DNA from: Syngnathus acus
Lineage: Eukaryota; Chordata; Actinopteri; Syngnathiformes; Syngnathidae
DNA: 64,000 nt
Assembly: GCF_901709675.1 (NCBI RefSeq)
Contig: NC_051091.1
Coordinates: forward strand, 7,042,967-7,106,966
Direction of reading: 5' to 3'
Shown: positions 26,866 through 40,563 of the stretch, one piece after another
How the letters are laid out: each line of letters opens with the position of its first letter
Position numbering within the stretch: position 1 is the first letter of the stretch
Position numbers and translations under genes: made by a program
The notes under the pieces: generated by a model
The model's database searches: none
Told to the model about the DNA's origin: nothing
The model's input: only the letters and a program-made list of their open reading frames with translations

Positions 26866-27090
26866 CAACCATCAAATTGGAGGTCACCTTGACCATCATA
26901 GAGAGGAGAATATTTCATACAAGAAACACGAGGAGGTTCATAAAACTAGGCAGTCTGTCATGGCCATCTCCCGATAATAGAGCTAAAAGGGCTAATGTCT
27001 GCCATTGCCTGATTATGCATATTAATGACACCTCAAGAATTCATCACAAAAATCTTTTTACAATGGGTGAGGAGGGCAAATGGTAATAAA
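26866..27090. promoter_or_regulatory. candidate conserved non-coding element
   Basis: A compact stretch of balanced composition inside AT-rich surroundings, with a homeodomain/POU-like core at 27010-27029 (TGATTATGCATATTAATGAC) and no good open frame. It resembles teleost developmental enhancers by eye only. Alignment to other fish is needed to test this. Confidence 0.35.
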
Positions 27091-28791
27091 CGGCTGAATG
27101 TATTCCCTTTAGGGACACACTTCATCAGGGAGACATCTTTTAAATAATGCATCCAAATGATTTTCATGTGGAATATGAACACATTCAGTGAAATGCGAGG
27201 AAGTGGAGAGTCGTGAAAACCGAACCGTGCAGGTGTTGTAGGCTGCAGGTTCTGTGCCTACTCGTCCGTGCGGCGCTCCACTGTGAGACCAGCTGCACTG
27301 GGCTTTTGTTGCTCAAGTGCTCAAGATCACACAAAAGAAAACTTCAAACAGCCTCTACCCCCCTTTTTTTTAAATTGTGTTCTGTTCTTGTGGCCAAGCT
27401 GATTACAGCAAGGGATAAAAGTTGTTCCTATACAGTAAACTAATGTGGAGAATCAGAGAGCTCTAATTAAGTCATAGGGGAACCGGAGGGAGCCGACATG
27501 GATGTGTTCCCCAAAGCCCAGACCGACGGAAGAAGAAGGGAGGAGGGGATTGCTTCTCTGAAAACTTCACAGGCCAACAGTAGTCGGCATCAAACGTACT
27601 TGTTGTCAGCTGAAGGTCCAGTCGAGGTATGAACTGTTGCATACATACACACACTAGGGAGCAGTTCCAAAGACCCCCCCCCCCCCAACTTCAAGCCTCC
27701 TCCCAATTCAAACACTGTGTGTATCCAAAAGCCCTTACAATAGATTTTGCACATCAATGCTGTTATGTTTAACCAAATAATTTAAATGATTTTAGCGGTT
27801 ATTTAAAAAAAATGGTTTTCAATTATTATTAAAAAAAATGTCTATAATTTATTATGGTGATTATTGTCTCACTTCATGAGAAGGTCAACATATAAAATCT
27901 CATCTTTGGTGTGATTGCAGTTCAGGACATCAATTAATAGTATCCTGTGCTCAACAAAAGAGCAGCAGGTTTGTGAGAAAACCTTGAGTTTTGGTTCAGA
28001 ATCAATATTTTCTATGGCATATACAAAACACCCCCCTAATGTGGACTACTGGTTGCAAATGAGATTCATTCAAGTCATTTAATGTTGCAGTGTTGGGAGG
28101 AAAAAAAGTGCACAAAAGAGTGCAACCCATTGAAAGTCCAGCAAAACATGACATTCAAAATTCGAAGCGTTTAATTATCAAAATTCTGACAATTTAATTT
28201 TATTTATTTAAATTTCGTGTTCTGTTATTGGATATCAGCAGACTGTCATACAATAAAATGAGATGATTTATTTCTGACCAGTGACTATTATTTTCACCAT
28301 CTAACATTGATGCAGCCTGTCGTAGTTTAATTAAATAGATACTTTATTGATCCCTGAGGGGGAATTCAAAATTATTACGCATGTAAATGAGAATGATTAA
28401 GCAATTTTTGGGAAAGAAACATTTAAAGAGATTATAATCCTAAAAATTCCCGTAATTTCTAGCAATGACGCACGCACGCACACAGACACACACACGCGTG
28501 CACACACATACATACACACACACCATTATTTAGAACTGCTGTCCTCTGCTTGTAGCCACCTGCAAATTACAATCTAGCACTCAAGCACTTGTGTGTCGGC
28601 CCATTCTCTGCAAGTATGTTTGCATGTTTGTCAGTGCATGCGCACTTGTGTGTGTATGTGTGTGTGTGTTTGTGCATGTATGCAGGGGGAGGGCTCGGGA
28701 GAGAGAGTCACTAATCCGGGTGCTGTCAGGCCCAAACCCGGCTTGATGTCCCATTGATGCGGAACAGAACAAAACACGATGGGCCCCTTGC

Positions 28792-28795
<4 letters not shown>
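27091..28795. other. intergenic, no gene seen
   Basis: Non-coding. Contains a C13 run (27674-27686), CA/TG-rich patches (28465-28525 and 28650-28670) and, at about 28339-28375, a short segment (ACTTTATTGATCCCTGAGGG) that resembles the 3' tails of fish retroposons, too short to classify. Confidence 0.65.

Positions 28796-28841
<46 letters not shown>
28796..28841 (+). repeat. (CT)n microsatellite
   Basis: About 23 CT units. It explains the Ser/Leu and Arg/Glu repeat frames on the two strands. Confidence 0.95.
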
Positions 28842-28844
<3 letters not shown>

Positions 28845-31800
28845 AGGCCCCTGGCCCGGGCCCCCTACTTTCTATCTGGGAGGGGCATTCCTCAGCCCAT
28901 ACACACACTCATGTGCATTCACAACAACAACTGACTCGCACAAAAATTTTAACTCTTTGAGAGTCCATTCATGTTCATATGGAACGCAAAGGCCTGTCCC
29001 ATTTAAGTGTGCATCCATTTGGGCGTGTAGATCTAAACGGACTCACATTCATTTTCTGGTGATTTACTGCAAACATAATCGTAATGCCGGGCTACGCTTA
29101 ACAGAAGCCAGATGTATCATTGTACTTTGGCAGTAATAAAAGTGTGTATCTGTGGTGACAACTAAGTTATTATTTCCCCGTTGTGTGGATTGTTCCCTGC
29201 CCACTGCCTCTCTGTTTACTATTAAGTCTCAAAAGAAAGAGAAGACGCAGAGCAGCGACACAGGAAGTGAGAGGTGTGTTTGTTTGGAGTGAAATATGAA
29301 TTACAAAGCATCAAGTACAGGATTAGACGACATTGGATTTATGATGTGGATGACGCAGTTCATCAGTGACCCACCAGGTGGCGATGTGGCCAGCAAGCCG
29401 TCATGGAGCAGGGCCCTGATTTGACCCAGGCTTGCCCCTGAATGTGAAGCGTTGGACTTCCTGTCTGTTCCACTGGAGCTGAAATAAATCTGCGGTCCTG
29501 GGTGCTTGGTTTTGTAGCTCAGAGGTGGCGGCTTCAAGGTTTCACCCGGGACCTCGTCCAAACACTTAAAATAACTGCCATGCTATAGGAAAGCAATACG
29601 CCCATGCTATGGAAAACATCCTTACCTGAGTCTGCACACCCAGTCATGCTCACAGGGTCAGACTGTGCCCCCCTTCCGCCCCCCCCCCCCCCCTCCCTCC
29701 CTTTGCCTCCTCAGTGACTAAACTCACCCCTTGGTTTCCTCCGTTGAATCACGCTGATCTTTATTCCACTGCGCCGCTGGGCGGCCATCCAAGTGAGGCC
29801 TGAGCGGGCCCAAACAAAATGTTTTTTATTGACGGGCGAAAGCAGTCGGCCCGACAGCAGCGATTGGCTGTAATTGGTCGGCGAGTCAGACATGTGTTTG
29901 AACTACCCCACGTAAAGTGGCAGCCTTTAAAATGTGCGCACACATTCAACGCCCACCCTGTTTCTCCCCTCCGCTTGCCTTAAGAGAAGCCAGATGGCCC
30001 ACGGGGAAGCAATCACCCCTCTATTTGTCTTGGTACCGCTCGGGTTAGTGAAGTGTTCTCAGGCCCTGTGCTGCCTGTTGTCTCTGTCGCTCACGGCAGC
30101 TTCTCGAGAATCGGTGACTCAACCAGACGGGGAAACTGAACCGGCTCGGATGACACTCTGTGGAATGCAGAAGGCCAAACATCTGGTTCATCATTAAATT
30201 GAACACCTTCATAGATACAGTTCATACAGTATATGTACTTGCATGTGATTGGTTGTTTGTCTATAGGGGCCTTGTGATTGGCTGGGTGGTCTGTGACGCT
30301 GGTTAACAGCAAATTTTCAAGTCAAAATTTGTTCCAGTATGTTTTATGCACATCCACTAGTCTAAACATAGCATTCTGCTGGGCATTGTGTTTGTAGAAT
30401 ATTAATTCACCCATTTTTACTCAGCTCAGGTGGCGGCCATTTTGACACTTGAAAATGACATCACAGTTTTTACCTGAGCCCTGACAAATTGTGATGTCAA
30501 CTAATTTTTGCATGCCAACCAACACAAATTCTTGTCTCTTCACAGTTTTTGTTTTCACCCTTGTCTTTCCATGCTCCTCAATTATACTTTGCTAAAATTG
30601 CCTTTGTACTTTTAATGCAATTGCTTACAGACAAAACATACCATGATGGCACCCGTTTAATATCATCACTCCACTGCTAACCTACGTAGCAGCCTGCGCT
30701 CATGCAGGATGAATATGAGGGTCATTGAGGAAGCTGGTCGCTAACATCCTTCACCTGCTGATATGGACACCGGCATTTAGAGGTCAATTGATGGGGTAGG
30801 AGGAGGCGGCATTGTGTGCGTGTTGTATGTGTGTGCATGTGTGAGTGTGTGTGAGATTCCACATGAGCATGCAGATGGTTTCGTTTAGTGCAATGAAATC
30901 AGCACCAGACACAGAGCAGTGACAGTGAATGCGAGCCTCTCCGCACACACACACACGCGCACACACGCATGCAGGGAGCCGGGTTGCACGGGTTAATAGA
31001 GTGACGGAATCCAGAAGGAATTTTAGTCAAGGACTGAAGTAGGGAGCTACAAGGTAGCTTCTCAACTGCCCTTAAGAGCATTCCCAAGTTTCCAAATGCA
31101 TCTTTAACATAGCCCGAACGCATGCCAGATGACGGATGTGCAAACGCTCAATACGACAAATCACGAGACAATGTCACAGAGAGTTCTGATGGCTGGTCCC
31201 GCCTAGATCTGCTCACCTCCCCATTGGTCGCCCTTGCTGTGAACCTTGACCCGTGACCTTGTCTGGGACTTGTGCCCTTGAGTGAAGCGCAAAGCAGAGA
31301 GGTGCGACTCTACCATCCGCACGCCGTTGGCTCCGCCTTTTTCCCCTCGGATCATTTGTCTCCATCGGGAGCGGGAAAGCAATGGAGAGCAGAAATGTCA
31401 GCCAGACATTAAACAGGACGCGTCTGTGTGTGCTCTCCTCCTCCAACCTGTCTGATTGCCCTCACCTCTCTTCCTCCTCCTCCCATCATGTCGAGATACA
31501 CTTCTCCAAGGAGCGATAAATTCATCCTGTCTTCACTGAATCCCTTTGTCTTTTTTTGTATCAACACCCTTGTCACCTTTGGTGCACATCCTCTCTTTAG
31601 CCTCATATGCTTAATGTCAAGGCCACTACCACCAGTAATTCAAATCTAATGCTCGTATTTAAGTCCCATCTCCTCTCCCGGGGAAGCTTGTACCCCCAAG
31701 GGAAACGATTGCTTATATCAATAAATCACCCAACCACGTGTCCACGTACCCCCTGCAGTGTGCTCAATTACGAGTCATTGAGATGTCCTATTTTGTGAGC

Positions 31801-33317
31801 AGTCACTAAACGCACCTCAAGTCTACCAATAAACTTCAGCAGGTGATTTTAGTGAACAAGACGTGTACATTCAGGTTGGCAAAATAGTTAACAAAATAAC
31901 ACAAACAGTATTGTCTGTAAATGCCCTGTGATTGGCTGCTGACCAGATCAGGGCAACATCACACCAATAGTAAACTGGGAAATTAGGTTTGAGTTCACCT
32001 GGAACCCTAAAGAGGACTTTCAAAACTGAATGGGTGGAGGTCAAAGGTCATCTGCATTTTTTTAGTGAAGAAAAATAAGTGGTGCGAGTTATCGTAGTGT
32101 CATTTTTATTTCAAACATACGAATAAGCAGTTATTTTAAGAGGGGTGTGTACACTTCCGCTGTAAGTCAATTATGGAGCCTGTTTATATGTTCCACTTCT
32201 AAAAGTTACAGACCACAATGAGATCAACTCACATGACCACTGTTTGTTTCCCATGTTCCTCCTTTTTCTGTCGCACGTTTTAACGCAACAGTCCAGAACA
32301 GCAGCCTGATTTTCTTTTTTTGCTCCTGTTATTATTGCAACCATGGCGACCAAGCCTCAGCACCCCCCTCCCACACCCTAAATGAGTTTTTTTTTTTTTT
32401 TTATACCTAAACCCAACCAGGATATCCAGACATGGGTTATGTCATAAACCATCATTTAAATACCATTATTGGCCCCGATGAACGCATAGAAGCGTCGACA
32501 CCTGCGAGCGCCCATACGCACACACGAAACAGAGTTTATATGCGCGTGGCGGCCTGACACAGTGGAGTGCTGTTTATTTTATTCAATGTTTATTTCGCTG
32601 TGTAAAACATGCCACTCAGGGACTTTTGTGCCGCGATGTGCTCGAACCCACTCTCCCTCCTCCTCCGTCAGTGTAAACAGTGTGTATATATGGGAGCCTT
32701 CCCCGCGCTAGTCTGTGTGTACTTGTGTAATCCATCCAGTCGCACATTGTAAACAACATCTCTACATGTTTAGAAATGCTGCCCAACCACTCTAATGAAT
32801 TTATGGTAATGCCTTGTTCTACTGCTCCTGCTGTGTGTGTGTGTCTATTGTGCACACAACAACACACTTTCTTGGTTTCCGGTGCACGAGAAATACTTTT
32901 TACATATGCGGCCGCTGGTTAAACGTTAAAAGCAGGTGACAGCAGCCTGCAGTGACCAACCTCAGTATGAAGTTCATTAGCAGACCTGCTCGCTTTATTC
33001 CTTTCTTCACCGTTCGAGTACACACAGCAAGAGATGATCTCGTAATAATGAAGTTAGTGTGATATATTCTCAGAAACATTTGATTCGTGGCTGATTTTAA
33101 ACACAATGGAACTTTTTCCCCCCGCACAGTTCTGTTAAGTGATACTGTTAGAGGTGTTCATGTTTTTCCACATTTATTTTACTTTTCTTCCGTTTTAATT
33201 CTGATTTGTAACATATATTGATGGTTATGATGTTAAAACATTTGGGCAGCGTGCAAAATCGCTATTAAATCACAAGGACCGTCCATATTTGCATTTACCC
33301 CTCTGGGCAATTTGGAG
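28842..33317. other. intergenic, no gene seen
   Basis: No recognisable exon on either strand. Contains a C15 run (29679-29693), CA/TG patches near 30820-30970, and T runs near 32386-32402. Confidence 0.65.
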
Positions 33318-33319
33318 TA

Positions 33320-33731
33320 CTGTATAATCCGGACTATAAGGCGCACCTAAAAACCTAATATTTTCTCAAAAGCCGACAGTGCGCCTCATAGTCCGGTGCG
33401 CCTTATATATGGACCAAATTCCTAAATTTAAACTGGCCCGATGCATTGTGTCATGAAATCAATCATAAGCGGTCCGCTGAAGACAATGAATCATGAATCA
33501 AAAAGACTATGGATCGTTATTTTGTGATTATAAAGTAATTTGTTGCGTCTGAAGTTGAAATAAAAAAGATAAAATGGAGAATGATTTGATTTGGATTAAA
33601 AATCTGACATGATGCATTAATGGTGTGCCTTATAGTCCGGTGCATCTTATGTACGGACAAAGTTTTAAAATGGGCCATTCATTGAAGGTGCGCCTTATAG
33701 TCCGGTGCGCCTTATAGTCCGGAAAATACGG
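33320..33731. mobile_element. Tc1/mariner-like MITE with TA target-site duplication
   Basis: The terminal inverted repeats span about 27 bp: the left contains TCCGGACTATAAGGCGCAC (33328-33346) and its exact complement lies near the right end, with only three mismatches toward the tips. The element is flanked by TA at 33318-33319 and 33732-33733, the duplication made by Tc1/mariner-type transposases. It is 412 bp long and has no coding capacity. Inside, a 17-bp unit (GTGCGCCTTATAGTCCG and variants) occurs as three tandem pairs at 33379, 33623 and 33688. Confidence 0.75.
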
Positions 33732-34405
33732 TACGTATACTGTATGTACCAAAGGAGATGTGAAGTAATTTCTCTTTTGAGTTTCTCGTGTCGCACGATA
33801 CATGTGTTTTGTTGATTTGGTAATCGTGTGCGTGCAGGTGTGTGATGTGAGAGGGCACACGTGGGTCCGGGACTGAGCCATCATGAACGGCCATCATCAG
33901 GCCTGACAGGTGTTATTATATTGAAATGAGGGCAGTGATGTATGCATCTGTAATGTGGACCGGGCCTCTTCTGCTTGATGGAACCTGACGCTTCTCATTA
34001 TCGTGACACATCTGGAAAAAAAAAAGAACAAAGTACCGACACTTTTCCTCAAGTGTGGCCCATCAAGCCTAATAAAGAATTGTGAACACATTTTATGAAG
34101 ACATGACTAAAAGTGACACTGTACTTTTGAACATTTGTTAAAGTGCTAACAAATATTCTATTGCTGCTACTGAAATAAAACGTTATCCTTCAATTTCAAG
34201 CAGGTTTTGCTCGCTAGGATGTTTGACCTTCCTTGTGCAAAAGGGCTTGAGAGGCTTGACAGGTAGTGGTAGTTCTCACATACATTTTACATTACTTTGC
34301 TGAATGCTCTCTTTACCTGCAGGCTGCAACAATAATTTAAAACTTGTCTTGCATTTCTCTTTTCCATTTTTGTATTCTCTGAAATAGTGGTGAAATTTCT
34401 TAGAA

Positions 34406-34419
34406 GAGAACTGGCTTGG
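34406..34419 (+). repeat. target-site duplication, left copy
   Basis: GAGAACTGGCTTGG, identical to 34782-34795 on the other side of the SINE. Confidence 0.9.
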
Positions 34420-34781
34420 AGGCGGCTCGGTGGCGCACTGGGTAGCACGTCCACCTCGCAGTTAGGAGGGTGCGGGTTCGATTCCACCTCCGGCCCTCCC
34501 TGTGTGGAGTTTGCATGTTATCCCCGGGCCCGCGTGGGTTTTCTCCGGGCACTCCGGTTTCCTCCCACATCCCAAAAACATGCTTGGTAGGCCGATTGAA
34601 GACTCCAAATTGTCCCTAGGTGTGAGTGCGAGTGCAAATGGATGTTTGTCTCTGTGTGCCCTGCGATCGGCTGGCAACCGGTTCAGGGTGTCCCCCGCCT
34701 ACTACCCGATGATGGCTGGGATAGGCTCCAGCACTCCCGCGACCCCCGTGGGGACTAAGCGGTTCAGAAAATGGATGGATG
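34420..34781 (+). mobile_element. tRNA-derived SINE, copy 1
   Basis: The head contains a pol III A-box-like TGGCGCACTGG (34431-34441) and a good B box GGTTCGATTCC (34475-34485), 33 bp apart. The body includes the phrases TTTGCATGTT, TTTTCTCCGGGC and GGGATAGGCTCC that recur in many teleost genomes, and the tail is ATGG repeats. A perfect 14-bp target-site duplication flanks it, showing LINE-mediated insertion. Non-coding; frames across it are spurious. Confidence 0.85.
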
Positions 34782-34795
34782 GAGAACTGGCTTGG
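34782..34795 (+). repeat. target-site duplication, right copy
   Basis: Identical 14-mer to 34406-34419, directly after the ATGG tail. Confidence 0.9.
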
Positions 34796-37700
34796 TTTGA
34801 GCTGATTTTTTTTCCTCAACAAATACATTTTGTGACAATTTAATGAGACAACCACCTGCTTGTCTCACAGATCATGTGGTGTTATGTTGAATTTACAGCA
34901 CATAATCAAGCATAACTCTCCAACTTTTCAGGAATGCAATTAAATAAAAAAAAAAATCTGTCTCACTTAAACTATCCAGTGCATCATAAATGATCATGTT
35001 TTTCCATGATGTCTGAAAGTACAAAATATATCCTAACTCAATTTTTATACATGATTTGGACAACAATAGAACCCAACCCAAGCAAAACCAAACAAAGTCT
35101 TGTCTTTATGCTTAAACTCCAAGATATCCACTTTTGCATGCTGTGTAATCCCTGACATTTTGCCTGAAGTCAGTTCTTAGTCTGTATATTCCCTTCCCAA
35201 ACACTAGGGGCAGTATTTAAATAGGAAGTTGTTCCATTGCAGGAAGTTGGTGTGATAACACAGGTGAGCTTCAGGCGAGCTTGGCCTAATTCACAAGGTT
35301 TGTATGATATTTAATTTAAATGCTTTGTAAGCTTTCATATTAACTGACAGCAGGGCGACAGGGCAGTTGGATGGTTAGTTAACTCAAATTATCCCTAGCA
35401 TAAGGAAAAGCAGGTTTGAAAGACATAATATTGCATTTTGCCTGCATGAATGCATTTGAAGTCAATGCAGTCAGGATGTGTGTTGCATTGTCTTATCACT
35501 AGCCTTGATTACTGATTTGTGAAATGAATGTATTAATTGTTGTGAGTTAATGAAGCTTTTATATGGTTCTGTCTCTTCCAGTGTGGGGGGGATACTCCAC
35601 AGAGACCTGCACACAATGAGCTGAGACAAAGGTAAATTCTTCCTCTTTGTTAGTGCCAATGAAAAGCAGCATAAATAAACAAAATGCAGCATTTTAGCAA
35701 AATGATGTATGTATAAAGTGCATTATTTTTCTGATCAATGTCATTTTTTTAAAATCCACATTAAGTTAAAAAAATAATTTCAATAAATGCATTAATGTTG
35801 CAAAGCAAAAATGCACTATAATTAAAAAAAACATTAGGTTGGGTTAGCAATTTACAAGTAATTTTAGAACACTGGAATATGAGTAAGGAGTTGGGCTTAC
35901 TTCCAAGTCTGAAAACACTTCAATCAGTACAAAAAACACATTTGAGAATAGGATCTAAAAAATAAAATAGTTTGATCAACAAAAAGGCACAGATATAGGG
36001 AGTCCTGTTACATGCACCTTGCCCATGTGACTTTTGTCACACAAGTGTAAAAAGAAGTTAACCACTGCAAAAAAAACAAAACTCAAATTTTACAACATAC
36101 ATAAAAAAAAAAAATCCATTCCTGGCAGTTTTAGCCATCACGCTATCAACTACAAATGCAAAGATCCGCCTTTTAACATGTAACAGTAAACCTGCGCTGT
36201 AGTCACCCATCATCTTCACTTAGCTAGAAACATCTAAACACCGCGAAGCGTTGTGCCAGAAGCAGCTCTCTTGCAAACATCTGTCTCATTTGAATGTGCT
36301 CCAGCCAACTTGATTTGCTGGAGAACAGATGTGACCGCCATATGTTTCTGCTTCTTCTTCGTCCGCTAAGCGACTGTTGGTGTCCACCTCCGATGCTCAC
36401 CTATATAAAACATTTCTAGTAATCACATGACCCACTCAATCCAGAGCCATCTCCATTACAATTCGAAACCTGATTGTGTCTGTCGTAGAGTGTGGATACG
36501 AAAGACTACAATGGGATTTGCTTTTCGTCTTAGTTTCTGTTAGTTTCGTTCAGAGCTGATGGCTTCCAAACCTCATGTGACCTTTCTTCCAACTTTCTTT
36601 AAGAAGCTTACTGATTTGGAATGAAATCCCATATAAGACTGATGTCAGAGTCTAAATTATTGCTCCAGTTGAATATAGAGAGAAAATTCTGGCACAAAAG
36701 TGTTATAAAGTAAAAGTAAATTTATCATCTTGAGTGATAATCATGTTCATGGTGTGAGTTCAGAGTGATTCGTCTCAGTTGACAATTATAGATTGAAAAC
36801 TTGTTCAATATTTATCTACTTTAGCATAGAACGACAGTAAGCGTAGCAATGTTTTAAATATTGCTAAGGATTGTGGGTAACGAATTGTTCCATCCAATTT
36901 GGTCAGGAGGAACCCATATTGCGATGAGATGGTTTTATTGGGTGGAAGTTTGCACTTTAAAATCCAAACATTTTCTCCATGTACTTCCAGATCATTCCAC
37001 TCAAACAGGAAAGGAATGGAAAGTTCCACCATATCAACAGAATCCAAAGAGGTTCACTATATTAAAAGGTGAGTAAGTACTTTAATTCTTTTTTTTTTTT
37101 AGTTTTTCCCTTTTCATTTATTAAGGCTGGGTCAAATGTTGCTTACAAAATTATATTTGTCTGTTCCATTGCATTTCACATTCATGTTGTCACTTAAAGA
37201 AACATTAACAGTGGTGGGCATTTATGATGAGATTGCAGATGTCCATTTGGACAGTGGCATCACACTAAATAAACATTCCAGCAATGCTAACATTTTTTTT
37301 CTTATTCATATTCAGTAGTGTGTGACCATGTTTCCCCTCGGAGATGCTTCGGTTGAATAGCATGAAAGGACAGCTCAAGTGTATTAGTGACTAAAGTATA
37401 CACAGTTTATTGCCCTTCATTCCTTTATCTGTGGACGTGAAAGGGTCTATTCACTCCGGCGGGCTTATGCAGTGCACGAACGAGCAGCCGCTCCCATGTG
37501 CGCCGGCTCCGTTTGTCCATATTCGCTCCAGCAACCGAGAGGGACAAAGGTGAAGAGACTGATTTGTTGCAGTCGCTAAAATAATAGAGCAATTTCTTTG
37601 CTTGATGCTCGCGCTCTGCTGTTGACACACACGCCGACAGCAATGTCTGCTGAGAACGGGCGCTCTTGTCTCAAATCATCCGCAAACAATGACGCTTGTG

Positions 37701-40563
37701 AACAGATCACATCAATCTCTCTCAAGAGAAATATTAGTTTTCCTCACCTTCATAGTCTCTCCCTGAAGTAAATCAAAATACACACACCTGCTAAGGCCAC
37801 GGAGCTTTGTGTGGAAATGTGCAATGAGAAAAAAAAAAAGTTCTTTCTCGTCTTAAATTTACCTCAGATCCCGCCGGAGGTCCACAAAAATATTCGCTGA
37901 GATTCCAATGTCACAATCTTTCCGGCGAAGCGTAAGACAAAACGTCGAGCTGGGAGCTGACTGCACATCAATTACACTTTTATTTGTAAGCAGAAGGTAA
38001 GGTGAGAATGGCCTTGTTTTCGCAGCAGTTTAAAATGCTGCTTGTTTAAATGATTATAGGATCCGACAATAGAATCCGCACTCAATAACTTTCACAGTTT
38101 AATAGGAAAATAAAGGACGGCACACTGCGCCACCTTCGCCAAGGCTTCAACATTTGCCACATGTAAAATCTCACTTTTTTAGATTAGGCCTCTTACCTAG
38201 CTTCCTCCCACTTTAGCATCTTCTTCTGTGTGCTAATGTCCATTTTATGTCCATTTTATTCATCTGCAGTGTGTTATAAACATTGCCTGATACCAACTCC
38301 AGACGGTACTTAATTTCTCTTAAACTAACCAAGCCATTCATTCCAAGTGCATCACCTGTCCAAATACATCTAAGCTGTTGATAGTCTCACAAATCAAAAA
38401 TGATTGCACTTCAGTCACATCGTGCACGTTAATAATTCAATGTAAATTTATGGGAGAAGACTCAGTGACAAGAACGCTTTTAGGGTTTAAAAAGTTTCGC
38501 CTTTCTTTGCAGTTTAATATATATATTTTTTTTTTAGCAAAAAAGGCGACGCTCTCCATTTTTCTCTCCCGCCCCCACTAATCTCTGTATATGAGCGCTC
38601 AGGAAGGGAAATCTCTCTCTGTGTGTCCTGCTTGTTCTAATATGTGTCAGTTTCATCCTGTGCTCCGTCGCTCTGCTTCCTCCTCGCTTATTTTGGCTCT
38701 CTGTTTCCTCCTGTCTTCATATTTCTCCTCTTTGTTTGACTCCTCTGTCCCCGCCGACTCCACCATCAGTCGTCGTCAGTGACGACGCACTCTGTGTGTG
38801 TGTTTCTGTGTGTGTAGTTTCCAGACGGATAATGCGGTTTACGCCATTTAACGCGTGGTGGTGGAAATTCCCAATTTTACTCGGTGCGTTTTGTCAGAGC
38901 GAGCCGGCTCTTCTTGACATTTTGTATAAACATGCTGATTGTACTGGCGCGAAGGCACTGCTTAAGGGTGCACCTGTGTTTCTATGTAAACTCTGAAGCA
39001 TCATTCAGTAAACCATATATTTAAGTGTTCCAAATCCGCTTTCAGGGTGAAGAGATGAAATATTTTGCAAGTTCAATTCCAGGAAGTTTATATTTACAAA
39101 TTCTTTCCTGATACGGCCACCTGTGTTGGAGTTTATGCATTTTTGTTTTTGCAATTGTCTGGATTAAACGCAATCCAAATGTTGAGTCAAACTGCAATAT
39201 GGTGATGGTTTTTAACAATTCTCATCAAGAATTAATGGATTTTTTTAATAGTAATCTGGCACCAATCGTCAAATTTTCACCATTGTGACACCTTTCACTG
39301 TTTTCATTGTTTTAACTAAAGTGTTAAAATTTTTAACTTTCATATACAGGAACAGAAAAAAAATCTCTTCACACACGTATGGCAGAATCACAAATCCACA
39401 ACCTAAAATCATAAGTCATAAAATCACAAATTTAGCTGTACAGCAGCAGAATGACAACAAATTATTTTTTTTCAAATTTGACAATTAATCCAAAAATGAA
39501 AAAGTAGAATAAAAGGACTGTAAATGATTGCAAATGATGATAAATCATGTCTAACTTATTTTAACTAGGCGCACACATAAACATACTGATAATCAAAGTG
39601 AAAATTACACTTTAAAAACATTCTGTAGAATTATTAAAAAATACTAGTTTGGCTGTGATTAGGAAAACAAACACAGCACACCACTCAAAACACATTATCC
39701 CCAATTTTCAACAACAATATTGCCCATTCTACCCAATTTTCAACAACAATATTGTCCATTCTACATTCACATTATGTTCTGCTGAGAAAATGCTCCTAAT
39801 TGTAGCACCCAAACGACCAAGTTGCAAGAAATACTCTTAAGCTCATTAATGAAATCTGTTGCACTTTTGTTTTTGTGCCTCACAAATGCATTTCCTCCTG
39901 GCCGCTATCTTCACTCCTCTATTTGCTTTTCCATCTTGTTATTCATATTAAGCAAAAAAATAGACCCTCCATCTTCTTTCTCCACCAGTGCCAAAATGTA
40001 ACATTGCATTTAAAAGTCAATTTCCACAATGGCATTACACAAATCAGCCTCACGCCGTTTTGTCCTTTTGCCTCCATTCATACTCCTCCATCCTGATGCA
40101 TCTCTTCATTTGCTGTGGTTTACTCTATTCATTGGCGGATGTCTACTTTCACGCTTAATTTTCGTACTCATGTTTTTCCTCTTTGCATTGTTACATTATT
40201 GTGTGTATGTGTGTGTGTGTTTTTTACTGGTCCAGGCTAATTCAAGTCAGTGAATATAATAACAACAAAAGCACATAAAAGCATTTACACATTAGCGATA
40301 CATTGGCAAACGGCGTGTTAGAAGTGGAGTGGCTTGTCACTTTTTCTTCTTTATTAGTTTCTGAACATGTGAATAGAAGTTCAGTTGATTTGAGACATAT
40401 TGTTGCTGAGCAGCCAAAACAGACACGTCACTGGGGTTGCTAAGTTAATGCCATTTTACAAGTAGTTCCAATTCCAGGTAAGGTGCACCAACTTTATCCC
40501 AGTTCTTTTCGGAAATCATCCCTCAAGTTCCTAACGGACCGTAGTCGTAACGAGTGATGACCA
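34796..40563. other. intergenic, AT-rich, no gene seen
   Basis: No recognised exon. A 32-bp unit is tandemly repeated twice at 39700-39763 (one mismatch). A/T-rich simple tracts are frequent between 35700 and 36120 and between 39240 and 39500. Confidence 0.65.
39700..39763 (+). repeat. two tandem copies of a 32-bp unit
   Basis: The unit begins CCCAATTTTCAACAACAATA. The copies begin at 39700 and 39732 and differ at one position (C/T). It is a minor local duplication. Confidence 0.85.

Noticed and set aside
28339-28375. ACTTTATTGATCCCTGAGGG as a LINE or SINE 3' end
   Set aside because: It resembles fish retroposon tails but only about 35 bp is present, with no body or duplication, so no mobile element is claimed.
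34431-34485. Possible tRNA gene because of A-box-like and B-box sequences
   Set aside because: No cloverleaf or acceptor stem closes around them; they are the tRNA-derived head of the SINE.
34387-34855. Overlapping frames of 67-113 codons
   Set aside because: They are translations of the SINE at 34420-34781.
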